In this document: positions 1 to 8,673 of the stretch, one piece after another
How positions within the stretch are numbered: position 1 is the stretch's first letter
Layout of the letters: the number at the start of each line of letters is the position of its first letter
Source: an uncultured Lachnospiraceae bacterium
GTDB lineage: Bacteria > Bacillota > Clostridia > Lachnospirales > Lachnospiraceae
Direction of reading: 5' to 3'
Assembly: GCA_900315055.1 (NCBI GenBank)
Contig: OMXP01000002.1
Span: forward strand, 1-64,000
Length of the DNA stretch: 64,000 bases
The notes under the pieces: model-generated
What the model saw: only the letters and a program-made list of their open reading frames with translations
The model's database searches: none
Told to the model about the DNA's origin: nothing
Program-made: the position numbers and the translations under genes

Positions 1-32
1 TGACTGTACCTCCATGGAATAAGATACAGTCA
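1..32. repeat. 8-bp inverted repeat in AT-rich DNA at the window edge
   Basis: TGACTGTA (1-8) is perfectly complementary to TACAGTCA (25-32), with a 16-base spacer. The first ~75 bases are much more AT-rich than the following gene, and TGACTG recurs at 81-86. The segment ends just where an O-antigen polymerase-like reading frame begins without its N-terminal half. It could be the terminal repeat of an insertion sequence lying to the left, a terminator, or chance. Confidence 0.4.
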
Positions 33-79
33 GTATAATATCGGTTTAATTCTTATTCAATACCATCTATTAATTAGAC

Positions 80-3000
80 GTGACTGCACAGCTAGAAAAT
101 ATCGGCCTTTATCCGGAGCCTCCGATGTTCGGTCTGGCGCTGAATGTCGCCCTCTATACGGAAATGTATCTTCGAAAGAAGGAACACCGGCAGATCGCCC
201 GGTGGGTGGTGCTGACGCTGACCCTCGTCAGCACACAGGCCATCCTCGGAACGCTCCTTGCCGTTATTGCCTGGGGTGCCAAGTGCATGGAGGGGACTGC
301 CACGCATTTTAAAGGGGTGGTCCGAGTCCTTCTTGTCATCGCCGTGCTGCTTGGCATGGCGGGCTGTATCTACGTACTGTATTATTACAAGTCCTCGACC
401 GGCGAGCGGGGATCTTTGATGACACATATCGAGGACTTCAAGATCGGCCTTCGGGCGTTTAAGCACAGCCCTCTTCTCGGTGGCGGATACGACAACAACG
501 CGTACCTGCAGCAGTTCATGTCCGAAAACCGGCAGACCAATAACCCGGGATTTACCAATACGGTCACGGCGATCCTTGCAGAGGGCGGCGTTGTGCTGGG
601 CCTTTTCTGCATGCTGCCGTACCTCATCGGTCTTCTGCATGCCTTTACGAAGCGCAATAAGGAGACGGCACTGTGGGCGATGGGTATGGCAGGCTGCTAC
701 TGCGTGGTGATCTTCCAGTTCCGCATGCTCCTTCTTCTGATGATGGCTTATGGGTATTCGAGCCTGCATGTCAGCCCGAAGACACACTTCCTGAAGCTGT
801 ACGACACCCCGAACACGGAGTCCCGGAAGGTGATCCGGTGGAATCCGATCTTTGTGCTGACTGCCGCAGGACTGGGACTCCTCATGGTGTTCTTCGGACA
901 GAGAGCCTGGAGCGCGCTCAATACGTTTCTTCTGCGATATGACCTCTATATTAGTCAGTCTGCACCGAAGCTTGCCTGCTTCCTTCTGATTGTCATCACA
1001 GCGGTCTTTGTCCTGGACGAGAGCCTGAAACGGCGAAGGATAGAGGACCGGCTGAGGGGAGTGATCGGGCTCTCCCTGTCCCTTGTGCTCTACGGCCTTC
1101 TCTATACGAGGATCAGGGAACTGGTGAACGTCAGGCTGCTTCTTGACAAGGACTGGAGCGATGGCAGAGAGTCCATCATCCTTTTGCTGATCTATTTCGC
1201 GTTCCTTGCCGTCTGCATGCTGGTTTGCAGCCTTCGCCTGTCGGCGCTTCGAAAACACCTGGTGGTGTCGATTGCCATCCCGGCCGCGGCAGCGGGCGTG
1301 TTTGCCTACTATGCATACACCCTGCCGGACTTTTTCCTTCGCTGCGTCGATCTGAAGGTTGCTTCCGACATGAAGGCCATCAGCGTGATCAATACAGTGG
1401 ACGGTGCCAATCTCTATGCGGACAGCGAGATGCGTCTCTACCGGGCCCTGGTGCCGACGCTGAAGTATTCCGCGGCAAGAGGAGACGACTATCTGGGCTA
1501 CGATGCGGCGACCGTTATCATGTCTGTGGGATCGGACTGCGAGGATCTGTTCAACGCCGGCTGGCTGATGACACCGATCTCGGATTACAGCGTGCTCTAC
1601 ACGAATCAGCCGGAAGTGATCTCTGCTCTGCAGGCACAGGGGTATACCTTCTATGCGCATGATCCGCTCCAGACCGATGCGATCAATGCCCTGACACTTG
1701 CATCCGGGCGGTATCAGGTGAATTTCACCCTGCACCTCGACGATGTCTCTACGGTTACGGGGGATACGGTCGTTGGTACGGTTGACGCCACCGGCTTCTA
1801 CAGCAATGACAACCACACCCTCGCATCCCTCGAGGTCAAAGGCTCTGATTTTGATGAGAATGGGGATACGCTGATCCATATGACAATGGAGATCCCGGAT
1901 ACGCAGCAGATCGCCTACCATTTCACTGCGGCAGACGGCATCAGCTGCGAGAAGACGCAGGTTACGGTCGCAAAAGTCCTGGTCTATGACGTCCGCCGGG
2001 TGTATGACGGCTGGCATCAGCTCCTCAACGAGAGCTACTATGACGGCAACGGCAACCCGGTGACCCTGGAGAAGGGGTACGGGCAGATCGCGTACACCTA
2101 TGACCGGGACATGAACAACACCTCCATTACCTATGAGGACATCTACGGCAACCCGGTGAACACGACAGACGGGTATGCGATCGTACAGCGCGCGTTCAAC
2201 GCAAAGAAACAGTGTATCAGCGAGGCCTACTATCTGTCCGACGGAACACCGGTGGTGCTTCAGAGCAAGGGCTATGCGCAGATCAGCAAAGCCTACGATG
2301 AGGACGGCAGGCAGACGGAGGAGTGGTACTACGACATCAGCGGGAACCTGGTCCTGAACAGCACTGGCGCCGCCGGCTGGAAGAAAACCTATGATGAGAA
2401 CGGCAATACCACGTCGATCACCTACTACGGGGCAGACGGCAGCCCGGTGATCATGTCCTACGGATACGCGCAGATCCGGTACACCTATGATGCGGACAAT
2501 CACCAGACCGGAGAGTCCTACTACGATGAGAACGGACAGCCGATGACACTGGACAACGGAACGGCCGGTGTGGTGCGGTCGGACTTTGATGAGAACGGCA
2601 ATGCCCAGGATGTGTATTTCATCGATACATCGGGGAACATCACGACGAGAAACGACGGGATTGCGGAGTTCCATCGAAAGTACAACGACAACAGGCAGAT
2701 CATCTATGAGGCGTATTTTGAGGCGGACGGGACGCCGCATACGATGGACGGCGGATATGAGGCGGTCGAGAGAACCTATGATTCTGCCGGGAATACGGCC
2801 ACGGAGAAGTACCTCGATGCGAACGGAAATCCGGTTCTGACGACCTGGGGCTTTGCGGAAATCCACGGGACCTACAATGACAATCACCAGGAGATCAGCG
2901 AGAGCTACTATGATACATCCGGAAATCCCATGGCGTTGCAAAACGGCAAGGCCGGTGAGACCCGCGAATATGACTCCGCCGGGAACCTCATCGATCGGAA

Positions 3001-3130
3001 GTTCTATGATCTGTCCGGGAATCCGGTGATGACAACCGACGGATATGCGGAGATTCAGTATACGTACGACGAGAACAACCAGCGGACGGGTGAGACGCAT
3101 CTGGATCTTGATGGAAATGTAGTTGGATAG
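80..3130 (+). CDS. O-antigen polymerase/ligase-like membrane protein, 5'-truncated, with repeat-rich C-terminal domain
   Basis: Residues 1-235 match the C-terminal half of Wzy/WaaL-type proteins: an 'IGLYPEPPMFG' stretch, then a periplasmic-loop-like segment around 'SPLLGGGYDNN' (about residue 133), then further membrane helices. More helices follow to about residue 420, then an extracytoplasmic region and about twelve 32-residue repeats (637-1016). Family members normally have some 150 residues before the point where this frame opens. Here the frame is closed by TAA at 71-73 and starts on GTG at 80 with no clear ribosome-binding site, so the gene looks 5'-truncated or interrupted. The repeat tail is not usual for a polymerase. 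It lies directly upstream of the flippase gene, consistent with a role in polysaccharide polymerisation, but the protein may no longer be functional. Confidence 0.65.
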   Translation: MTAQLENIGLYPEPPMFGLALNVALYTEMYLRKKEHRQIARWVVLTLTLVSTQAILGTLLAVIAWGAKCMEGTATHFKGVVRVLLVIAVLLGMAGCIYVLYYYKSSTGERGSLMTHIEDFKIGLRAFKHSPLLGGGYDNNAYLQQFMSENRQTNNPGFTNTVTAILAEGGVVLGLFCMLPYLIGLLHAFTKRNKETALWAMGMAGCYCVVIFQFRMLLLLMMAYGYSSLHVSPKTHFLKLYDTPNTESRKVIRWNPIFVLTAAGLGLLMVFFGQRAWSALNTFLLRYDLYISQSAPKLACFLLIVITAVFVLDESLKRRRIEDRLRGVIGLSLSLVLYGLLYTRIRELVNVRLLLDKDWSDGRESIILLLIYFAFLAVCMLVCSLRLSALRKHLVVSIAIPAAAAGVFAYYAYTLPDFFLRCVDLKVASDMKAISVINTVDGANLYADSEMRLYRALVPTLKYSAARGDDYLGYDAATVIMSVGSDCEDLFNAGWLMTPISDYSVLYTNQPEVISALQAQGYTFYAHDPLQTDAINALTLASGRYQVNFTLHLDDVSTVTGDTVVGTVDATGFYSNDNHTLASLEVKGSDFDENGDTLIHMTMEIPDTQQIAYHFTAADGISCEKTQVTVAKVLVYDVRRVYDGWHQLLNESYYDGNGNPVTLEKGYGQIAYTYDRDMNNTSITYEDIYGNPVNTTDGYAIVQRAFNAKKQCISEAYYLSDGTPVVLQSKGYAQISKAYDEDGRQTEEWYYDISGNLVLNSTGAAGWKKTYDENGNTTSITYYGADGSPVIMSYGYAQIRYTYDADNHQTGESYYDENGQPMTLDNGTAGVVRSDFDENGNAQDVYFIDTSGNITTRNDGIAEFHRKYNDNRQIIYEAYFEADGTPHTMDGGYEAVERTYDSAGNTATEKYLDANGNPVLTTWGFAEIHGTYNDNHQEISESYYDTSGNPMALQNGKAGETREYDSAGNLIDRKFYDLSGNPVMTTDGYAEIQYTYDENNQRTGETHLDLDGNVVG
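1990..3127 (+). repeat. About twelve tandem 32-codon (96-bp) coding repeats
   Basis: Each unit reads roughly [KR]xTYDexgnxxxxxYYDxxGNPVxxxxGYAxI and encodes an aromatic and Gly/Asn-rich strand pattern like YD/RHS or MORN-type cell-surface repeats. Units have diverged at the DNA level, so this is an old protein repeat rather than a recent tandem duplication. The last unit is cut short by the stop codon after 'DGNVVG'. Confidence 0.75.
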
Positions 3131-3137
3131 GGAGCGC

Positions 3138-4592
3138 ATGCAGAAGGTTTCTCTGAAAAAAAACTTTGTGATGAACGTCATCCTGCAGCTTTCCTCGATG
3201 ATCTTTCCGCTCATCAGCTACCCCTACGTATCGAGAGTCCTCGGGCCGTCCGGGATCGGGACGGTGTCCTTTGCCTACTCCGTGGTATCGTACTTCTCGA
3301 TGCTGGCACAGCTCGGGATTCCGACCTACGGGATCCGCGCCTGTGCGCAGGTGCGGGACGACAGGGAGAAACTGACAAGAACGGCGCAGGAGCTGCTTCT
3401 CATCAATCTTCTGATGAATGTGGTTGCCTATGCGGGCCTGTTCCTGTGCGTCATGCTGATCCCAAGGCTTCGGTCGGAGGCGGTGCTGTACGTCATCATG
3501 AGCGCCATGATCCTTCTGACCTCCCTTGGCATGGAGTGGCTCTATCAGGCACTGGAGCAGTATACGTACATCACGGTAAGGTCCTGCGTCTTCAAGCTGA
3601 TCGGGCTTGTCGCGATGTTCGTTCTGGTGCGCTCGTCCAAAGACGTGCTGATGTACGGGTTCCTGTATATCTTTGCAACCTGTGCCTGCAATGTCTTCAA
3701 CTTTTTCTATGCAAGGCACTTCATCTCCCTGCGCCCGGCACACGGCTGGCATCTTCGACAGCACCTGAAGCCCGTCGGGATCTTCTTTGCGATGACCTGT
3801 GCGACGACGATCTATACCCAGATGGACCGGACGATGCTGGGGTTCATGACCGACGATGCGGAGGTGGGACTGTACAACACGGCGTCCAACATCAAGCTGG
3901 TACTGGCATCTGCCGTGACGTCTCTTGGTACGGTGCTGTTGCCCCGGGTCTCCTATTACGTGGCGCACCGGGAGGAGGGCTTTCGGCAGGTGACGGAGAA
4001 GGCCCTGAACGTTGTCCTCGACATGGCCTTCCCGATCCTTGTCTTTTTCCTGCTCTTTGCGGACGATACCGTTTACCTGCTCTCGGGATCTGCCTATGAG
4101 GGGTCGATCCGCCCGCTGCAGATCGTACTGCCGACGGTCCTTTTCATCGGTCTCTCGAACCTGTTCGGCATGGAGATGCTGGTTCCCATGGGAGGGGAGA
4201 AGCACGTCCTCTACTCGGAGATCCTGGGAGCGCTGGTCAATCTGGTGCTTAATGCACTCCTCATTCCGAAGTATCAATCTTCCGGCGCAGCCGTCGGGAC
4301 ACTGGTTGCCGAGGCCGTGGTGCTGCTCTATCAGGCCATGGTGCTGAGATCTCAGGTGGGATCCATGCTGCTTCACATGTCCTGGTGGAAGATGATTCTC
4401 TCCTCGGTTCTTGCTGGAGCGGCCGTCCTTCCGGTCCGGGCTCAGGGCTGGAACAGTGCGCTGTCTCTGATCGCGGGATTTCTTCTCTACGGGATTGTCT
4501 TTGCGGCACTGATGCTGCTGTCCCGGGAGAGCCTTGCCGTACAGCTATGGACGCAGCTGCGTGAGAGAAGGAAGGGGGCAGACCATGGTTGA
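3138..4592 (+). CDS. wzx: Wzx-type oligosaccharide flippase
   Basis: About 484 residues with roughly 12-14 hydrophobic helices throughout, typical of the MOP/PST polysaccharide flippase family. Family marks are the N-terminal 'NFVMNVILQLSSMIFPLISY', 'SRVLGPSGIGTVSFAYS' and the mid-protein 'QMDRTMLGFM...VGLYNTASNIK'. It should move undecaprenyl-linked repeat units across the membrane. I chose ATG at 3138, preceded by AGGGAG, over an in-frame TTG at 3123. It starts 7 bases after the polymerase-like gene and its end overlaps the next gene (ATGGTTGA). Confidence 0.88.
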   Translation: MQKVSLKKNFVMNVILQLSSMIFPLISYPYVSRVLGPSGIGTVSFAYSVVSYFSMLAQLGIPTYGIRACAQVRDDREKLTRTAQELLLINLLMNVVAYAGLFLCVMLIPRLRSEAVLYVIMSAMILLTSLGMEWLYQALEQYTYITVRSCVFKLIGLVAMFVLVRSSKDVLMYGFLYIFATCACNVFNFFYARHFISLRPAHGWHLRQHLKPVGIFFAMTCATTIYTQMDRTMLGFMTDDAEVGLYNTASNIKLVLASAVTSLGTVLLPRVSYYVAHREEGFRQVTEKALNVVLDMAFPILVFFLLFADDTVYLLSGSAYEGSIRPLQIVLPTVLFIGLSNLFGMEMLVPMGGEKHVLYSEILGALVNLVLNALLIPKYQSSGAAVGTLVAEAVVLLYQAMVLRSQVGSMLLHMSWWKMILSSVLAGAAVLPVRAQGWNSALSLIAGFLLYGIVFAALMLLSRESLAVQLWTQLRERRKGADHG

Positions 4593-5706
4593 TGTGATCA
4601 TTGCCGTCCGGGACATGCCTCTGCATCTCCTTCAAAGATGTCTTTCCAGCCTTGCCGCACAGACGTACCGGGACTTTCAGGTCCTTCTGGTGGATGACGG
4701 ATCAAAAGCGGTCCCTGCGGATCAATACGATAGTCTGGTCAGAGACTTTCCGTTTGTCCGGGTATTTCATCAGGATCCCCTCGGTGTTTCAGCGGCAAGG
4801 AATCTTGCACTGGAGCACAGTACGGGAGAGTTTGTCGCCTTTGTGGACGGGGATGATACGGTGGCACCGGGGTTCCTGTCGGAAGCGACAGGACTTCAGA
4901 AGGAGTCGGACGCCGATGTGGTGTCCGGCTGTTTTGCATGGACCTATGTAAATGGAGAGGTTCCGTCGACTCCGTCTTTCCCGAAGGGAGAGCATCGCCT
5001 GTACGGCGAAAAGGACCGGCAGTTCCTCTGCCGGAACCTGCTCTCCGACAAAGTGGATCCGGAGCATGCGGAGCTTTCCGGCTTCTACAACGGCTCCTGC
5101 TCGGCAAAGCTCTACCGGGGAAGCCTTGCACGGAGTGTGCGCTTTGCGGAGGGCGTCGCCTACCGGGAGGATCGCTTCTACAACATCTCCATCGCCCGGC
5201 GTGCCGGGCGGTATCTGATTGTCAATCGTCTCTGGTATTCGTACGTTCAGTATGAGAGTTCTGCAGCCCACGGTGTCAATCACTCGCTCCGGGACGCGTT
5301 TCGTCCTTCGATGCACTTCCTTGGGGAGCTGTACCGGTGGGATCCTGCCCTTCTTCCGGAGATTACCTGGACGAGGCGGGATATCACGGAGAAACTCCTG
5401 TACGGGGATCTGCTCGCAAGGGATCAGAAAGGAGCGGGGAAGGGTGCGATTCTGCCGTATCTTTCCGATCCGGACTTTTCTAAGCTTCTTTCTGCCTGCA
5501 GCAGGCTCCCCGATGACCGGAACGGCAACCTGATTGATTCTCTGATCCGGGGAAAACACTGGGAACTTCTTGTTCTTGTCATCCGATGCTATCTCCTCCT
5601 TGGACTCGACCGGCGGGTACCCGCGGGAAACGGATATCAGCTGTTTTCAAAAGACGCTCCGGATCGTGATCATCAGGACAATGGAAAGGGGACGAATCGT
5701 TCATGA
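4585..5706 (+). CDS. Family 2 glycosyltransferase
   Basis: A GT-A fold enzyme of 373 residues. It starts 'MVDVIIAVRDMPLHLLQRCL' and carries 'LLVDDGS' and the metal-binding 'FVDGDD', the usual GT2 nucleotide-sugar site. The C-terminal ~130 residues are a soluble extension as in capsule/teichoic GT2 enzymes. There is no membrane helix, so it likely works at the inner face of the membrane on a lipid-linked acceptor. The start is ATG 4585 with a GGAAGGGGG ribosome-binding site, overlapping the flippase stop. It overlaps the next GT2 by ATGA, so genes 3138-7495 form one translation-coupled operon. Donor sugar unknown. Confidence 0.85.
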   Translation: MVDVIIAVRDMPLHLLQRCLSSLAAQTYRDFQVLLVDDGSKAVPADQYDSLVRDFPFVRVFHQDPLGVSAARNLALEHSTGEFVAFVDGDDTVAPGFLSEATGLQKESDADVVSGCFAWTYVNGEVPSTPSFPKGEHRLYGEKDRQFLCRNLLSDKVDPEHAELSGFYNGSCSAKLYRGSLARSVRFAEGVAYREDRFYNISIARRAGRYLIVNRLWYSYVQYESSAAHGVNHSLRDAFRPSMHFLGELYRWDPALLPEITWTRRDITEKLLYGDLLARDQKGAGKGAILPYLSDPDFSKLLSACSRLPDDRNGNLIDSLIRGKHWELLVLVIRCYLLLGLDRRVPAGNGYQLFSKDAPDRDHQDNGKGTNRS

Positions 5707-6686
5707 GCAACAAGGTACTGACCGTCTCGGTAGCCGCTTACAATGTAGCCCCCTTCCTTACGCAGTGTCTGGACAGCCTTGCATCCTGCAGGCGGAAGGA
5801 TCTTCTGGAGGTTCTCATCGTCGATGACGGATCAACGGATGAGACGGCAAAGATCGCCAGGGCATACTGTGAGCGGGAGCCTGAGGTTTTTCGCCTGATC
5901 CGGAAGGAAAACGGAGGCTGGGGGTCGACGCTGAATGCCTCCATCCCGGAAGCCCGGGGCACCTATTTTCGTCAGCTCGACGGGGATGATCTCCTGAATA
6001 CAGAGACCCTGGACAGGTACCTGGAGTGCCTTGAAGAGGAGAGTGCGGACTTTGTCCTTACCCCCTATGAGACGTTCGTGTCGGGGACGGAGGCGTTTTT
6101 GCTGTGCGAGAGCTCGAAAGTACCTAAGGCACAGGGAGCGGATATCGGCCTGCTTCCTTCCGGGTATTCCATCCCCATGCACACCTGCACCTTCCGGACG
6201 TCCCTTCTTCAGGACGAGGGGGTGCATCTTCTGGAGCACTGTTTCTATACGGATACGGAGTTCGTGGTAAAGGGGATCCGGCAGGCGGAGACGTTCTCCT
6301 CTTACCCGGAGCCTCTCTATCGATACCGTGTTGCAAGGAAGGGCCAGAGTGTCAGCAGGGAAGGGTACCGGCGGCACCGGCAGGATCTTGTTCGGGTGGC
6401 GATGGAGCTGGTACGGACGTTTAACAAAGAAACGTTTACGAATAAGGAGGCGGCAGAAACAAGGATCCTGGAGCACCTCTCCGTGATCAGCGGGAACCTC
6501 GATGTATTCAGCCGGGCAGAGTTCATGGACTATGAGAAGGAACTAAAGAGCAAGGCACCCGCATTCTATGCGGCAGAACGCTCCCGGGCGGTCCTGCTCC
6601 TTCGAAGGACAGGCTATCTTCTGTGGGGGCCGATGGTGCTGCTTACAGGGGCTCTCCGTCGAAGGGAGGAGGGAGCGTCATGCTGA
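5703..6686 (+). CDS. Family 2 glycosyltransferase
   Basis: A 327-residue GT-A enzyme. 'VSVAAYNVAPFLTQCLDSL', 'VLIVDDGSTDET' and 'FRQLDGDDLL' are the standard GT2 motifs (DDGS for nucleotide binding, DGDD for metal). After about residue 210 it has a helical C-terminal part and a short hydrophobic stretch near the end that may rest on the membrane. The start overlaps the preceding stop as ATGA, and its own stop overlaps the next start, showing translational coupling inside the polysaccharide operon. Sugar specificity cannot be read from sequence. Confidence 0.85.
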   Translation: MSNKVLTVSVAAYNVAPFLTQCLDSLASCRRKDLLEVLIVDDGSTDETAKIARAYCEREPEVFRLIRKENGGWGSTLNASIPEARGTYFRQLDGDDLLNTETLDRYLECLEEESADFVLTPYETFVSGTEAFLLCESSKVPKAQGADIGLLPSGYSIPMHTCTFRTSLLQDEGVHLLEHCFYTDTEFVVKGIRQAETFSSYPEPLYRYRVARKGQSVSREGYRRHRQDLVRVAMELVRTFNKETFTNKEAAETRILEHLSVISGNLDVFSRAEFMDYEKELKSKAPAFYAAERSRAVLLLRRTGYLLWGPMVLLTGALRRREEGASC

Positions 6687-7495
6687 AGGTATCGGTCATC
6701 ATGACAACGCACAACAGCAAAGAGAGCTTCCTTCCAGGCTTTGCCTCCATCGCGGAGCAGGATTATCCGGATCTTGAGGTTGTCATTATCGACGGGGCGT
6801 CCACGGACGGGACGGCGGAGCTGATCCGGAAGGCGGAGAGAGCATCGGCCGGTCGTGCGGGCTTTACGGTCCGCTGGATTTCAGAGCCGGATGGCGGAAT
6901 CTATGAGGCGATGAACAAGGGGATTGCAGGATCCTCCGGGGATATCATCGGGGTGATGAATGACCGGTTTACAGAAAGGGACGCGATCTCCCGGATGGTA
7001 GCCGCAATCGAAGCGTCCGGTGCGGACGGAGTTCACACGGACCTTGTGTACACGGATCACGGACGGTGTGTGCGGTACTGGCACATGGGGGACGGGGATT
7101 TCCGGAACGGACATTACCGGGCGCTCTCGTTCGGATGGCTTCCGGCACACCCGACCCTGTACCTTCGACGGTCGGTGTATGAGAAGTACGGGACCTATGA
7201 TACGTCCCTCAAGAGTTCGTCGGACTATGAATACATGCTTCGGATCCTGTCGGGGAAGAAGGACAGGGCGGTGCGCCTTTGCTATCTTCCGGAGGTCCTT
7301 GTCGACATGAGCTATGGCGGGACGAGCAACGGGGGCTTTTCCGGGTACTTCCGCAACATGGCCGAGGCCCGTGAGGCCTTAATCCGAGAGGGTTATCGTC
7401 CGGCATGGCCTGTGATCCTCTGCAGGATTCTCCGTACTCTTGATCAGTACCGGCAGGCCAGGCGCTATGATGCGGTGAAGACGGACCTTAAGTAG
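6680..7495 (+). CDS. Family 2 glycosyltransferase (WcaA-like) with altered DXD motif
   Basis: About 271 residues. It starts 'MLKVSVIMTTHNSKESFLPG', with 'VVIIDGASTDGT' and the subgroup mark 'SEPDGGIYEAMNKGI'. This subgroup normally has a 'FLNSDD' metal site directly after that helix. Here the position reads 'GVMNDRFTERD', so the usual DD pair is replaced by ND. Whether the enzyme is still active is open. ATG 6680 follows GGGAGGAGGGAG and overlaps the previous stop (ATGCTGA). The 3' end overlaps the convergent gene at 7465-8601 by 31 bases. Confidence 0.8.
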   Translation: MLKVSVIMTTHNSKESFLPGFASIAEQDYPDLEVVIIDGASTDGTAELIRKAERASAGRAGFTVRWISEPDGGIYEAMNKGIAGSSGDIIGVMNDRFTERDAISRMVAAIEASGADGVHTDLVYTDHGRCVRYWHMGDGDFRNGHYRALSFGWLPAHPTLYLRRSVYEKYGTYDTSLKSSSDYEYMLRILSGKKDRAVRLCYLPEVLVDMSYGGTSNGGFSGYFRNMAEAREALIREGYRPAWPVILCRILRTLDQYRQARRYDAVKTDLK

Positions 7496-8601
7496 GCAAG
7501 GTACTTCTTGGCAATGACCGGCAGGCTGTAGCGGGTGGTGTCAAGCTCTGCGGAGTGATTTTTCGCATGCTCCATGGCTCTGATCCAGTCTTCCGGGTCA
7601 TAGGGGTCGTCCACGTAGTTGGCCTTTCCCTGGGTGACCTCCGGGATGCAGGTGCAGCGCGTGGTGATCACGGTGGCACCGAGGATCATGGCCTCGACGG
7701 GCGGAATCCCGAAGCCCTCGAAGACACTGGGGAAGAGAAAGGCCCTGGCGTTTTGGTAGAGCGTGTTTCGCTCCGCGTTGCTGACATAGCCCGTGAACTG
7801 CACGCAGTCTTTGATCCCGAGCTCCCGGACACTGCGCACGAGGTCGTTCTCCGCATTCCCGCTGATCCCGGAGATGAGGAGCTTTTCCGGTGTTTTTCTC
7901 TCCTTCAGGATTGCCATGACGCGAAGGAACGTTGCGATGTTCTTGTGCGGGATCAGCTGCCCCACGGTGTAGTAGTAGCCTTTGGGGCTGATGTGATACC
8001 TCTCGGAGAGGGCGGCAAAGCTGCAGGTCTCCTTCGGATCGACCGTGACGGGGTTGTAGATCGTGGTGGTCTTCTCCTTCGGGAAGTGGTAGACCGCCTC
8101 GATATCCTCCCGGACGGCATCGGAGATGCAGACAATCCCTGCCGACCGGTCCCGGACCGCTTTCCAGATGAGCTTTGAGTACCAGACCTCATAGGAGGGG
8201 TGATATTTCGGGTAATGGCAGGCCTGGATGTCATGAATGACACTGACGTAGCGGATTCCGCCGTTGAACACCGGGCGGTCATAGACCGGACTGAAGCAGC
8301 AGGTAAGAGAAAGGTGCCGAAGGTGCGCATTCAGGTGAAGGTTCTGCCAGAGGATGCGCTTTCCGATGTTTGCAGAGAGTACGTCACAGACGTCGATCGT
8401 ATAGCGGGGATCCTCCTCTGCATAGTGGCGGAAGGTGTCCGCATTGTCCTTTGAGGTGATGAGGAAAGCATGGAACGGGTCCTTCTCGTGATGGAAGCCG
8501 GTGAGAAGGTTTCGGATCATGACCTCCGTTCCGCCGACCTTTCCGGGACGGACCCAGAGAAGGTTTACGGCAAAGGTAAGAGTTGTATTGGGTTCCGGCA
8601 T
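7465..8601 (-). CDS. Family 4 (GT-B) glycosyltransferase
   Basis: A 378-residue GT-B enzyme. The N-terminal domain has the glycine turn 'RPGKVGGTEVMIRNL'. The C-terminal domain has 'YTVGQLIPHKN' and the donor-binding 'FPSVFEGFGIPPVEAM' with the EX7E-type acidic residues typical of GT4 enzymes. It would transfer a sugar from a nucleotide donor to a lipid-linked glycan, with retention of configuration as known for the family. It is preceded on the same strand by the GT2 gene at 8674-9579 (72-base gap) and faces the operon 3138-7495 tail to tail, overlapping its last gene. Confidence 0.85.
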   Translation of the reverse strand: MPEPNTTLTFAVNLLWVRPGKVGGTEVMIRNLLTGFHHEKDPFHAFLITSKDNADTFRHYAEEDPRYTIDVCDVLSANIGKRILWQNLHLNAHLRHLSLTCCFSPVYDRPVFNGGIRYVSVIHDIQACHYPKYHPSYEVWYSKLIWKAVRDRSAGIVCISDAVREDIEAVYHFPKEKTTTIYNPVTVDPKETCSFAALSERYHISPKGYYYTVGQLIPHKNIATFLRVMAILKERKTPEKLLISGISGNAENDLVRSVRELGIKDCVQFTGYVSNAERNTLYQNARAFLFPSVFEGFGIPPVEAMILGATVITTRCTCIPEVTQGKANYVDDPYDPEDWIRAMEHAKNHSAELDTTRYSLPVIAKKYLAYLRSVFTAS

Positions 8602-8673
8602 ATTGGTCTCCTGATACCTGTTTCTGTGTCTGTTGTGGTACGTGTTTTCAGTCTGCTCTCTGGTATATTTTCG

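Noticed and set aside
1990-3130. RHS/YD-repeat polymorphic toxin
   Set aside because: The repeats resemble YD motifs, but there is no RHS core-associated domain or C-terminal toxin, and the protein is joined to a membrane polymerase-like part.
92-3214. Open frame of over 1000 codons on the minus strand opposite the polymerase-like gene
   Set aside because: Its product is an Arg/His/Val-rich sequence with no domain; it mirrors the codon bias of the real plus-strand gene.
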